A stretch of DNA of 64,000 nucleotides from Collibacillus ludicampi (lineage in GTDB: Bacteria > Bacillota > Bacilli > Tumebacillales > BOQE01). The position numbers and the translations under genes are program-made. Shown one piece after another: positions 17,620 to 26,218 of this stretch (the first letter of the stretch is position 1; each line of letters opens with the position of its first letter). Under the pieces are notes generated by a model that was given only the letters and a program-made list of their open reading frames with translations, made no database searches and was not told the origin of the DNA. The stretch spans positions 2,884,710 through 2,948,709 of the forward strand of contig NZ_BOQE01000001.1 of NCBI RefSeq assembly GCF_023705585.1, given 5' to 3'.

Positions 17620-17748
17620 TTAGCACGAGTAAGGGGCTGCTGCTGCAGGAGCAGCACCAGAGTAACCTGGAACGAGCAAGAAGAATAAAACAAAGATGAT
17701 CAGAAACACAACAGCCCAACGTGTGAATGGTCCGAAACATCCATCCAT
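17620..17748 (-). CDS. YjcZ family sporulation miniprotein (42 aa)
   Basis: Reads 'MDGCFGPFTRWAVVFLIIFV', then 'LLVPGYSGAAPAAAAPYSC'. The membrane helix is the same as in its neighbours, with an Ala/Pro tail ending in Cys. AAAGGGGGAAAAACA lies before the ATG. A Cys in the head and one at the end could cross-link it in the coat (inference). Confidence 0.8.
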   Translation of the reverse strand: MDGCFGPFTRWAVVFLIIFVLFFLLVPGYSGAAPAAAAPYSC

Positions 17749-17796
17749 TGTTTTTCCCCCTTTCCACCGAAATACTGATCTAGACCTTTTTAGTTA

Positions 17797-17916
17797 CTAG
17801 TAAACTGGAACTGTCCTACAAACGGTGGTGTAAGTGGGAATTAAAAGAATGAACAATACAAAGATGATCAAGAAAACGACTGCCCAACGAGTGAAACCAC
17901 CAAATACTCCATCCAT
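17797..17916 (-). CDS. YjcZ family sporulation miniprotein (39 aa)
   Basis: Reads 'MDGVFGGFTRWAVVFLIIFV' and ends 'LLIPTYTTVCRTVPVY'. AAAGGAGGGATTCAAA places the start at 17916, although the frame is open upstream. It is the first gene of the minus-strand trio. Each gene has its own ribosome-binding site and 50-80 bases of spacing. Confidence 0.8.
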   Translation of the reverse strand: MDGVFGGFTRWAVVFLIIFVLFILLIPTYTTVCRTVPVY

Positions 17917-18081
17917 TTTGAATCCCTCCTTTACCTTTTCAGCTATAACAGTTAATGCATGCAAAATGGCTCCCGAAACAGACAAGTATCATTGGCATCA
18001 AGTCTATTTTTGATAAATTACTTGAAAAATCAGCAGTAGCGGAAAGCTTGACCGCACGTTTTTGAAGTAGATTCATATAAT

Positions 18082-18134
18082 TTAGTAATCCGGAAGGAAT
18101 ACCACTGCCCAACGGGTATAACCTCCACCTCCAA
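18082..18134 (-). pseudogene. Fourth YjcZ copy, fragment
   Basis: The minus strand reads 'GGGGYTRWAVVF' and then 'LPDY' and a stop. The YjcZ core is present but the start and membrane helix are lost. Confidence 0.6.
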
Positions 18135-18135
18135 T

Positions 18136-18173
18136 AAAAAGGCGCCTCCTAAGCTACCAAGAGGCGTCTTTTT
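18136..18173. terminator. Bidirectional terminator
   Basis: CGCCTC and GAGGCG around a 12-base loop, with an A-run on the left and TCTTTTT on the right, so it can stop transcripts from both sides. Confidence 0.75.
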
Positions 18174-18847
18174 ATGCATATGATCTCACTCTATTTGTTG
18201 ATTTGTTTTATACAAAATACACAAATACCCCAAATGTACTTTTTTATCCCTGGAGAATAAATACATTTTTTCCTGTCTTTATCATGAGCTAGTGACTACC
18301 CATTAGGCTACCTATTTATAAATCTGTTTGACTATCCGTTTGTATATCCATTCAGCTACCCTAATACCTTTAATAATCCCTTATCCTACATAGCTCTGCT
18401 AAATTGACTTAGTTGCTCTATAGCAACCCTACCTTTTTCAAAGATGCTCCGCTGACTCCTCATTTGTTTCCAGTTGCGATGGCTGGGTGCAATGGAGATC
18501 AGTGCTGTTTGCATGGCCCGTACAACAACGTTGCAACAGGTATCCCGGACTCCCTTTCCCTCAGACCACTCTCTCCGTAGGTTCCCCCGCCCTCATAACA
18601 ATGCCAAAATGATCTTTTATTCGTTGCGTTGTTCAACGTTCCAAGTACAGCTATAAACTTTAACATGAACTATGGATATGACTGCAGTCATTACAGGCAT
18701 TGCAGGAGCTGTGGTTGGTTTTAGCGGAGCGATCGAGCGTATCGAGGCAAAAGTTATACCATTGTTACATAGTGCGAAGGAGCTTTTTGAACTCATCCCC
18801 CCGCGTAATGCCGGGGTTTTACAATGTGTTGTAGTCGTATTTGGGAA
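18174..18847. other. Intergenic region without supported genes
   Basis: A 61-codon plus-strand frame at 18672 lacks a ribosome-binding site and contains a plus-strand terminator (CCCCG, CGGGG, TTTT at 18799-18820), so I do not call it a gene. Confidence 0.5.
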
Positions 18848-19270
18848 TTACTCATAACGGATACCTTTATAAATGACAAATCCAACGGGATGGTGTGTAA
18901 AATGGATTACAGGATCACCAGGATTACCAATTGACTCATATACGTGATTTTTGTCGATATATTCACCTTGTAGTTCAATTTCTTGGCCCTCTTCTAGGCC
19001 TTCGATGGGTCCACTTAAACCCATATTGTCTCCGTAACGTATTGCAACGAATGCTTCGTCAGAAACATTGGACTCATCTTCACCATGAATGGTAATGACC
19101 TCGATATTATTGATGAGCAAGTGGTGGTGGGCAACTCCGTGAATAATAACATCATCTTCAACTGCTTGGATTAACGCTTTGACATGAACAACTGGTGCGT
19201 TCAGTAATAATGGATGAGGAAACATTTTATCGTTCGCTAACGTGTGACCAAAAATCGGATGAAATTTCAT
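18848..19270 (-). CDS. DUF3465-like small OB-fold protein
   Basis: A 140-residue protein. The C-terminal half reads 'LQGEYIDKNHVYESIGNPGD' then 'PVIHFTHHPVGFVIYKG'. The G-x-Y...IH-x-T-H-H-P pattern is that of DUF3465, which also has an OB-like beta fold. The N-terminal half is His-rich ('IIHGVAHHHLL'). No signal peptide is apparent. GAGGTGAAAAC precedes the ATG. Metal binding by the His clusters is possible but unproven. Confidence 0.6.
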   Translation of the reverse strand: MKFHPIFGHTLANDKMFPHPLLLNAPVVHVKALIQAVEDDVIIHGVAHHHLLINNIEVITIHGEDESNVSDEAFVAIRYGDNMGLSGPIEGLEEGQEIELQGEYIDKNHVYESIGNPGDPVIHFTHHPVGFVIYKGIRYE

Positions 19271-19705
19271 GTTTTCACCTCACTCTTCACATATGTATCG
19301 ATTCTATGATCGATACTCGTAGACAGTATACTTGAGAATGTTAATGATAATACACTTGTTTTTGTTAAAAGGATGTGAATATTGATAATAATTTTGCTGT
19401 AACATTGCAATCAAATGTTTTTTTGGGAAGATGGCAACCTCACGTGATAATTGAAGAATCGGTCGACCAAGACGTAAATAGCCGCATTGTATTCAACTTA
19501 AAGCGCATAGACTGTTCAAGAAAGAGACAGCGGCCAGCGTGAAGCAGGTGGCCGTGTGTAGGATGTACTCGCCAACCTAGGGCCACTCAAAGAGAAGGCA
19601 GTCGGTTCGATCGGACAGTTTGAGCAGATCGTGGAGCAAGCGATTGAGAAGCATGTTGTGATGGAGAAAACGAAGACCCCGGCCTAGAGCCAGGGTTTCG
19701 TTTGG
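19271..19705. other. Decayed region with fragment of an unknown gene
   Basis: Within 19555-19686 one frame reads 'DVLANLGPLKEKAVGS' through 'EQAIEKHVVMEKTKTPA'. A shorter relative with an internal deletion is at 19985-20080 and another trace at 25609-25640. The family is not recognised. Confidence 0.45.
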
Positions 19706-19885
19706 TTAATAAGATCCTGAATCCCAATCTCCTTTCTGAATGTCGAACTTCTCATCTAAAGTTTCAGAGAGATGATGACCTTTGTCTTCGGCTTCATCAG
19801 GTCTCATACTTTTGAACATTTGATCTTTGTATTTGAGAAGTTCTTTACGTTGTTGCTCTAATACCTCTTGTTTATCCTCTCTCAA
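19706..19885 (-). CDS. Hypothetical small charged protein
   Basis: About 59 residues, highly charged and probably helical ('QEVLEQQRKELLKYKDQMFK'), ending in an acidic/Gly tail. GAGGAGGG precedes two consecutive TTG codons; the second (19885) has the better six-base spacing. The size and charge would suit a small acid-soluble or cytosolic spore protein, but no family match is evident. Confidence 0.5.
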   Translation of the reverse strand: MREDKQEVLEQQRKELLKYKDQMFKSMRPDEAEDKGHHLSETLDEKFDIQKGDWDSGSY

Positions 19886-19888
19886 CAA

Positions 19889-20846
19889 AATCCCTCCTCA
19901 GAATTTTATTGTGGACATAGCTATCAATTCCATTCACATAAAGACATTGACTCAGGTTCAACCGACAATCTCTAGATATCAAGTGGTGCAGGATGTACTG
20001 GCCAACCTGAGCCAACTCAGGGAGAAGGCGATTGAGAAGTAGATGGTGTTGGCGAAAACAAAATTCCAGGCGTGAACCAGTTTGTGTATGACAAGCACAG
20101 AGAGTTGCTGAACTTGAAACGCAATGAACAAGTACTGGGAATAAAGTAAGAGGATGTGGATGTAAGTGCCTGCATCCTCTTACTTTATAAGAAGTCTAGT
20201 TTTTTACTGTTATTGTATCTCTTCCAGGAGGCGGAGCTTCTTCGCGACGGCTGGTGTGGTGCTCGCCTGCAGTAGCAAGGTCGACAGGTTCGCTACAAGG
20301 ACGATCGCGGACATTAAACCGCCTTCCGATAAGCCGGAACTTGCTACGATGCCAACCAGAGCCGCAGCATCTCTCCCGTCTCACGAGTCCAGAACATAAA
20401 TAAAACTTAATTCTTCTGCCATTCGCATTTCGATCCGGTAAGAGGCAAGACAGTACGGTGAGCGGGCGGGCGAGAAAAATGTTTATAAGTGCGATCAAGA
20501 GGCTTTACAAGAACTTTAAAATCAACTTGACTCCCCAGGAGGATAAAAATTAGCTTCCGTAGTTTCAAGGCGCGTGTCAATGAAGTCATATGCCGTATGC
20601 TCCTGCTTCGGCAGAATGGTCAAATTGAACCATGAGTCGTTATCGATCATTAGCCCGGTCACGAAAACACTCATGAAGCCACTGGCATGAATCCGTTTCA
20701 GCGATGAGATAGGCGGCCTGGGCTAATGGAAGGGCTATCTTTACTTTTACAGATACTATCCGTTCAATTGTTTTTTACGACTGACGGTATTCATTTAAAA
20801 TCATAAAAAACAATAATTAACTCGACAGTTTGGGGTGCCTGCAGGT
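19889..20846. other. Long decayed stretch
   Basis: No intact gene in about 950 bases. It includes the second fragment of the unknown 'DVLANL' gene (19985-20080) and a minus-strand frame about 20540-20730 that reads 'KRIHASGFMSVFVTGLMID' and 'QEHTAYDFIDTRLET', which I cannot assign. Confidence 0.45.
20141..20188. repeat. 16-bp perfect inverted repeat
   Basis: ATAAAGTAAGAGGATG and CATCCTCTTACTTTAT with a 16-base loop. This is unusually long and perfect for a terminator, there is no gene to terminate on the left, and only a short mixed T-run follows on the right. Confidence 0.75.
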
Positions 20847-21503
20847 TTATAATGCTGCACTACTGCTGTGACTCTTCTGCTCCCAAAGTGTAACGACCAG
20901 TTTTCCACCCTGAAGTGAACTTTTAATGATAACAGGTTCTGTCGTTGTATTCTTAAACTGAAAATCGTAACCCTCTTCTATATACACCATTGCGTCCTTT
21001 CCCCTTGGCACGTAGCTAACTGGAAGACTGTGGGGATACCGTTCAACTACTTCAAGGTTGGCGTTCAATACACTGTCGTATAACGTGGTGGAAACTTGGC
21101 AGATACCTCCTCCCAGCATTTGTACCACCTGACCGTTAGAGATGCCTGGGCCAGGTTGGTAACCCTTATCAGCCGTAGGAAACCCGGTCACTTTGTTAAA
21201 TGAAAATGTTTCACCAGGTTGCACTACTTGATTGTTAATGGCATTGCTCGCAATTTGAATGTTTGTCACGTAGCTCTTTGAAGCCGGAAGTTGCGTAGAT
21301 GCTTGTCCTATCATCACCTCTTCATGGGGAAAAGAACGAAGCACTTCTTCACTGGTAGGGTTGCTTTTCACCACTGTCGTGCGTTGGGCAGGATGAGTTT
21401 GGGCATTCGCTTGGGCTTTTGTTTTATCTATCGCCATATATCCACCTGAGAGCATGATCACTAAACCCATTCCTGCAATCAGGATCCTCATGTATTTTCG
21501 CAT
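20847..21503 (-). CDS. VanW family secreted protein
   Basis: A 218-residue protein: signal anchor 'ILIAGMGLVIMLSGGYMA', a short linker, then a VanW domain (about residues 75-200). The domain includes 'VVQPGETFSFNKVTGFPT', 'GGGICQVSTTLYDSVL' and 'ERYPHSLPVSYVPRG'. VanW domains occur in Bacillota envelope proteins, including vancomycin-resistance clusters, and their biochemical role is unknown. AAAGGAGGT fixes the ATG at 21503 although the frame is open upstream. It is divergent from a second VanW gene 123 bases away, so they probably share a control region. Confidence 0.85.
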   Translation of the reverse strand: MRKYMRILIAGMGLVIMLSGGYMAIDKTKAQANAQTHPAQRTTVVKSNPTSEEVLRSFPHEEVMIGQASTQLPASKSYVTNIQIASNAINNQVVQPGETFSFNKVTGFPTADKGYQPGPGISNGQVVQMLGGGICQVSTTLYDSVLNANLEVVERYPHSLPVSYVPRGKDAMVYIEEGYDFQFKNTTTEPVIIKSSLQGGKLVVTLWEQKSHSSSAAL

Positions 21504-21626
21504 TATGTTAACCTCCTTTACGATGCCAGTATATCGAACAAGAATTGCTAGGTTCAAATCCATATTTTGTACAATGTCGGATAAAAACGAAGAACGGGTT
21601 AACAATACTGTCAAGGAGGGATCATT

Positions 21627-22514
21627 GTGTCAAGAATCAATTGGTCTGTCCTTTTCCTGACAGGAATTTGTTTGATCGGTTGTTCGTCGTCTCACTCTTA
21701 TCTGTCGCCAGGTTCTGTCGGCCAGAATACGCAGAGAGAAACTACAAACCCAAACACTGCTCGTGTCGCACACGTCCAAGTCGGTGTAACCCTGAACGGA
21801 AAGGATCTGTCGGGCCTAACGGCTGAAGAAGTTAGCAGCATCATCAACCAGATGGCTCGGGCATCCGAGATCCCTGCAGTAGATGCTCATAAAATCCCTG
21901 AACAAAAAGAACTGGTCCACGACCGTGAGGGATTTAAAATTAATGTTGTCGAAACGGTGCGGCGCGTGCTTGAGGCCAAGCCGAACGAGAAAGTGGAAGC
22001 CGTGGTGATGCCGATGAAACCGCTTATTCGCTATGATGATGTGGTTGCAAACCCACCTAACCATTCACGTTTGCTTGCGACCTCGTCGACACCAATTCTC
22101 GATATAAAACCCGGTCGTGTGCGAAATATCGAGATCACGGCAGAATATGTCAATAATACTGTCGTAAAGCCAGGTCAAGATTGGTCTTTTAACAAATTTA
22201 TAGGTCAACCCACGAAGGACAAAGGATTTAAGGAGGGGATCGTTTATGGAGACGGAGGTATCCTTACCCAGGAGCTAGGAGGAGGGATGTGTCAAGTGTC
22301 ATCCACACTGTACAGCAGCCTTCTTGACGCCGGGTTGCAGGTCACAGAGAGACATGCCCACAGCAAACCGGTGGCTTACATCGCACCGGGGCGTGATGCC
22401 ACGATCTATACGGACAAAGATTTGCGATTCGTGAATAACCGCAGCAAGCCTGTTGTTATAAAAGCTTGGGTTGCTCAGAGAAAAATGCATGTGACCCTTT
22501 ACGAAATGGAATAG
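21627..22514 (+). CDS. VanW family lipoprotein
   Basis: A 295-residue protein with a lipobox 'CLIGC' (modified Cys19). A roughly 110-residue N-terminal region follows, with 'VGVTLNGKDLSGLTAEEV', like the YoaR-type substrate-binding (PG_binding_4) segment. The VanW domain has 'VVKPGQDWSFNKFIGQPT' and 'GGGMCQVSSTLYSSLL'. The start is GTG 21627, with AAGGAGGG nine bases upstream. It should sit on the outer face of the membrane. It is followed at 92 bases by an atypical Mur ligase, which suggests a shared envelope function. Confidence 0.85.
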   Translation: MSRINWSVLFLTGICLIGCSSSHSYLSPGSVGQNTQRETTNPNTARVAHVQVGVTLNGKDLSGLTAEEVSSIINQMARASEIPAVDAHKIPEQKELVHDREGFKINVVETVRRVLEAKPNEKVEAVVMPMKPLIRYDDVVANPPNHSRLLATSSTPILDIKPGRVRNIEITAEYVNNTVVKPGQDWSFNKFIGQPTKDKGFKEGIVYGDGGILTQELGGGMCQVSSTLYSSLLDAGLQVTERHAHSKPVAYIAPGRDATIYTDKDLRFVNNRSKPVVIKAWVAQRKMHVTLYEME

Positions 22515-22606
22515 TTCACTTCAAAATTCACCATCTTTTTAGTAACCGATCGGGTATTTCGCCCATAAATTTTAGATGAGAATAGGAGGGAGAGTGGGCA
22601 GGTACC

Positions 22607-24112
22607 ATGTCAGCTTTAACGTTGAGCTTGCAGGAACTGTTGGAAGGCATACAAAATAAAAGCTTTACTTTTTCGGGAATCACTCATAATTCAAGAAAGG
22701 TGCAGGATAATTTTATCTTCGTTGCCCTGCGCGGCAAAAAAACGGATGGGCACAGGTATATCGAAGATGCTATCAAACGCGGGGCGTCGCTTGTGGTTAC
22801 CGAAGAACCTGTACAGAGTTTCGTACCTTGCGTAATCGTCCCGAACACACGTAGAATTTTACCAAAACTATCTGATGTGGTATATGATAAAGCCGCAGAA
22901 AAACTATTTGTTATAGGTATTACAGGAAGCAATGGAAAGACGACGATCGCCCACATGCTTGATTCCATTTATCAACACAGCGCGATTTCATCCGGTCTTA
23001 TAGGTACCGTCTACAACAGGATAGGCAATGAGATCGTCCCGTCTTCACTGACGACGCCGGAATCATGCGATTTGCACCGAATGTTCAAACAGATGATTGA
23101 CTGTGGTTCCACAGTGGCTGTGATAGAAGTGTCAGCGCAAGGTTTCGCCATGAACAGGGTGGATTGTGTCCCGTTTCGGGTTGCCATTTTCACAAACATC
23201 ACTGCCGATCATCTTGACTTTCATCGTTCCATGAAAAACTACATTGCAACCAAATATCGTTTTTTCGAAACACTTCCGCCGTTTTGTTGGAGAATCATTA
23301 ACATAGATGATGTGCATGGGAGGCACCTGTGCTCTTTAAATCCTGCCATGAGCCTGACGACGTCTTCTAAAAATCCTCAGGCTGATGTTTTTGCCAGTAA
23401 TCCCTTTTGGACGGGGGAAAGGTTACGGTTCAACGTTTTATACAGTTCGCGAATGAGGCAGTTGATCTCCGCATCATTGCCAGATGTGATTGAGCTGCCC
23501 ATTCCCGGAGAACATAATGTGAACAATGCCGTGAGTGTACTTGCGGCAGCATTACTGACCAACATACCTGGGGAAATTATCGTTCAAGGATTGAGAAACT
23601 ACAGCACTCCTGCGAGACGAATGGAGTTTTTCGAACGCCAAGGTGTTCAAATTGTGGATGACACAGCCATGAATCCGGGGAGCATCCATTCCGTTTTAAA
23701 AACTTTTGACATGAATCATTGCGGCAAAGTTATCATTGTCTTTGCGATACGTGGGAATCGAAGTGTCGAGGTCAATCGTCAGAATGGGCAGGTACTCGCC
23801 GAGTGGTGTGAAGAAAATCAATTGAGACGGTCTATCCATGTAGTCGTTACTACGAGTGAGGAGGTTGTCGGTGAGAATGACAAAGTCAGTTTTGCTGAAA
23901 AGGTAGCTTTTTTACATGAGCTGCAGTTGCGGAACATTCCTTTTGTTTTTAGACCGTTTCTCCAGGAAAGCATAGAGTATGCATGGTCGCAAGCCAATGA
24001 CGGTGATCTAATGTTTTTGCTCGGTGCACAGGGGATGGATCTTGGTCGAAACATTATCGAAGATATCGTGTGTTGGCAAAGTAAGGGGCTGCATAGATTG
24101 TCTCCATTATGA
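22607..24112 (+). CDS. Atypical MurE-like Mur ligase
   Basis: A 501-residue protein with all three Mur-ligase domains. The ATP-binding core is intact: P-loop 'GITGSNGKT' (104-112), 'TTPES' (149-153), 'EVSAQG' (174-179), 'TADHLDFH' (199-206), the carbamylated-Lys position in 'ATKYRFF', and 'GEHNVNNAVS' (301-310). In the C-terminal domain, where MurE has DYAHTPD, this protein has 'DDTAMNP' (351-357). The DNPR box that recognises diaminopimelate is replaced by 'TTSEEV'. It should ligate something by an acyl-phosphate route, but probably not as housekeeping MurE. AGGAGGG lies 17 bases before the ATG, rather far. It is placed directly after a VanW lipoprotein gene. Confidence 0.8.
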   Translation: MSALTLSLQELLEGIQNKSFTFSGITHNSRKVQDNFIFVALRGKKTDGHRYIEDAIKRGASLVVTEEPVQSFVPCVIVPNTRRILPKLSDVVYDKAAEKLFVIGITGSNGKTTIAHMLDSIYQHSAISSGLIGTVYNRIGNEIVPSSLTTPESCDLHRMFKQMIDCGSTVAVIEVSAQGFAMNRVDCVPFRVAIFTNITADHLDFHRSMKNYIATKYRFFETLPPFCWRIINIDDVHGRHLCSLNPAMSLTTSSKNPQADVFASNPFWTGERLRFNVLYSSRMRQLISASLPDVIELPIPGEHNVNNAVSVLAAALLTNIPGEIIVQGLRNYSTPARRMEFFERQGVQIVDDTAMNPGSIHSVLKTFDMNHCGKVIIVFAIRGNRSVEVNRQNGQVLAEWCEENQLRRSIHVVVTTSEEVVGENDKVSFAEKVAFLHELQLRNIPFVFRPFLQESIEYAWSQANDGDLMFLLGAQGMDLGRNIIEDIVCWQSKGLHRLSPL

Positions 24113-24942
24113 TGATCCGATTGATGTGGAAACACCGTTTGACAGGATATACCCAAATTCCTAGATGGGTATCAAAATCACTTGAAAAAATTTTTCCCTC
24201 GGAAAGGTTCGAAAAATTCGGTAGGACCGCATTGGGTGGCAGGGAGCATACACGCGTTGCCTGTTACCTTCGCCAGATGCCCCCGTGTCCTCTTCGTCTA
24301 ATTCCTCCAACATTTTTTGATAGGGAAGCCAGGCTATCCTCATTTTAGTTTTAATGTTACTTTACCGGCGTTGCTGTTTTTATGTAGCCCACACATAGTT
24401 ACTCAATTTAACGATGGTGTTCACGCATCTCGGATGAACATAAATCTTAAACTTCTGTAGAAATTGAATCCCGTTATTGAAGATCCTTGTGATTTGCAGT
24501 TTGCTATAAGATCATACACTTTTCAGAAAAGCTGTTTCGTCATGAGTGTATCTGTGAGAGAACTTGATATCGGAAAGTCGATCAAAGAAATCGAATCCCT
24601 CATGATTATAGCATACGATAGCGGAGCGGGCATAGGTCCATTACTGATTGGACATGAGTGCTTTGAATCTCCCTAGGATGTGCTAGCTAGGAACGATCGT
24701 ATTCCCACGCTTTAACACTGGTGAATAAAGAAGGTATGATAAACGCAAGATGACGGTAAGAGGGCATACGCCCTCGACTCTGCTTTGGGATTCTTGACCT
24801 CTTCCGTGTGGTATTGGGAGGATTTTTTCCGGTGGTTAATGATCGCGGCTATAGCATCGCCAGCTATTACATATACGATTGCATAGTAACTTCATCCAAT
24901 TCTAAAATGAAATGTGTTTATATTGGAAGTGGAGGGTTTAAC
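24113..24942. other. Intergenic, no supported gene
   Basis: About 830 bases. A 70-codon frame at 24464 ('VMSVSVRELDIGKSIKEIE') lacks a clear ribosome-binding site. The leader of the PLD gene (from about 24890) matches that of the broken copy at 11040. Confidence 0.45.
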
Positions 24943-25515
24943 ATGCATAAGACAAAGCTACTTATTCCTTTTTTGGCTATCTCGCTTTTGACAGGTTGTA
25001 GTGCAACAAAAAGTGTCGGCGTGAGTGAAAACACCGCGATAACGTCCGAGAAATCACAAGTGGAATGGGCATTTACGCAAGCTCAACAACATCCGGAGAA
25101 AAAACTCATTGAAGTGATCAATGGAGCAAAGTCTAACCTTGATATTGCAATCTACAGTCTGACCCAGCCAGACATCGTGAAAGCGATCGAGAAGGCGCAT
25201 GAGCGCGGCGTACAAGTACGTATCATCACGGATCAACAAGAGGCACAGAATAAATTCCAAGCACAGGAATTGAAGATGCTCCGCGAGAAGGGGATCCCAA
25301 TCAAAGAAAATACGCACAAAGGATTAATGCACCTGAAAGTAACCATTGCAGATAAGTCAGTCGTGACCACAGGATCGTTCAACTACACAACCGCTGCCAG
25401 CACAACAAATGATGAAGTGCTAGTCGTTATCCACGATCCTGAGATGGCTAAACAGTGGGAGGATCAATTTGAACGCATGTGGAACGATCATTCGAATTTT
25501 ACGGACTTGAAATAA
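24943..25515 (+). CDS. PLD-family (Nuc-type) nuclease lipoprotein, intact copy (3 of 3)
   Basis: A 190-residue protein. A lipoprotein signal with lipobox 'LLTGC' (Cys19) is followed by a single phospholipase-D domain of the Nuc/endonuclease type. The HKD motif reads 'HLKVTIADKSVVTTGSFN', giving H130, K132, D137 and the GSFN segment, with E158 downstream. One HKD per chain implies an active dimer, as in Salmonella Nuc. It should be tethered outside the membrane, so DNA or RNA degradation at the cell surface or of incoming DNA is plausible. AAGTGGAGGG fixes ATG 24943. Two decayed copies lie at 8909 and 11089. Confidence 0.9.
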   Translation: MHKTKLLIPFLAISLLTGCSATKSVGVSENTAITSEKSQVEWAFTQAQQHPEKKLIEVINGAKSNLDIAIYSLTQPDIVKAIEKAHERGVQVRIITDQQEAQNKFQAQELKMLREKGIPIKENTHKGLMHLKVTIADKSVVTTGSFNYTTAASTTNDEVLVVIHDPEMAKQWEDQFERMWNDHSNFTDLK

Positions 25516-25523
25516 AAACAATG

Positions 25524-25559
25524 AACCGCCTCGTCACTCGGGGCGGTTTATTGTTTTTT
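25524..25559 (+). terminator. Terminator of PLD gene
   Basis: AACCGCC pairs with GGCGGTT over an 11-base loop, followed by TATTGTTTTTT. Confidence 0.85.
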
Positions 25560-25849
25560 CTCCCAATCGAGCCACAGTGACTCGCGATTTCTCACTGTTC
25601 GAAACGCGCTGTGTTGGTGAAAACGAAAACCCAAGCGTGATAACAGGGGTGATCAAGATTTTTCTCTGATTTTTACATCTTTTATTAATGTTATAAAAAT
25701 TGCGAATAATTTTCCTTATCCAAGATAATGATTGTGCATATGCAGGTAATGCTTCAAGATCATAAATATTGTATACAAACTTTATTTCAGGGAATATCAC
25801 ATAATCCTTTGCGGCTAATAAGCGATGGTACAGCTAACTTTTTTACAGC
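25560..25849. other. Intergenic spacer
   Basis: No gene. 25609-25640 carries a trace of the unknown 'KTKTQA' gene end also seen at 19680 and 20070. Confidence 0.4.
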
Positions 25850-26218
25850 TTAGAAGAACATACGGCCGCCACCAAAGCCTGGTCCCACCATACCTGGTCC
25901 CACCATACCTGGCCCCACCATACCTGGTCCCATCATACCTGGTCCCATCATACCTGGTCCCACCATACCTGGTCCCATCATACCTGGTCCCATCATACCT
26001 GGTCCCATCATACCTGGTCCCACCATACCTGGTCCCACCATACCTAGCCCCATCATACCTGGTCCCACCATACCTAGCCCCATCATACCTGGCCTCATCA
26101 AGCCTGGTCTAAACATACCTGGTCCCATAGGTGCAAAAACAAGTTCTGCGTTTTCGTCTTTCGCTATTGCATTTGATTTCCTATTCACGCCTTGTTTTTG
26201 CATTTTATGCTTCACCAT
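25850..26218 (-). CDS. GPGM-repeat low-complexity protein (spore-coat-like)
   Basis: A 122-residue protein. About 30 ordinary residues with a basic start ('MVKHKMQKQGVNRKSNAIAK') are followed by about 17 copies of a five-residue unit G-P-G-M-M/V, and the protein ends in 'GFGGGRMFF'. Such Gly/Pro/Met repeats occur in spore coat and exosporium proteins, and the Met content suggests an oxidant sink or flexible filament (inference). GAGGTGACGATA places the ATG at 26218. The DNA repeat is 15 bases and should vary in number between strains. Confidence 0.75.
   Translation of the reverse strand: MVKHKMQKQGVNRKSNAIAKDENAELVFAPMGPGMFRPGLMRPGMMGLGMVGPGMMGLGMVGPGMVGPGMMGPGMMGPGMMGPGMVGPGMMGPGMMGPGMVGPGMVGPGMVGPGFGGGRMFF
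25877..26130. repeat. 15-bp tandem repeat (about 17 units)
   Basis: The unit is ACCTGGTCCCACCAT with C/T and C/A variants, in frame inside the GPGM protein. It is a candidate hypervariable minisatellite. Confidence 0.9.

Noticed and set aside
18672-18857. A 61-codon frame 'MDMTAVITGIAGAVVGFSG'
   Set aside because: No ribosome-binding site, a terminator lies inside it, and the end overlaps the stop of the opposite gene.
25825-26112. Long plus-strand frame of 'LVPSYLVPPY' repeats opposite the GPGM gene
   Set aside because: It is the antisense reading of the 15-bp repeat. The minus strand has the ribosome-binding site and a sensible non-repeat N-terminus; the plus frame has neither.
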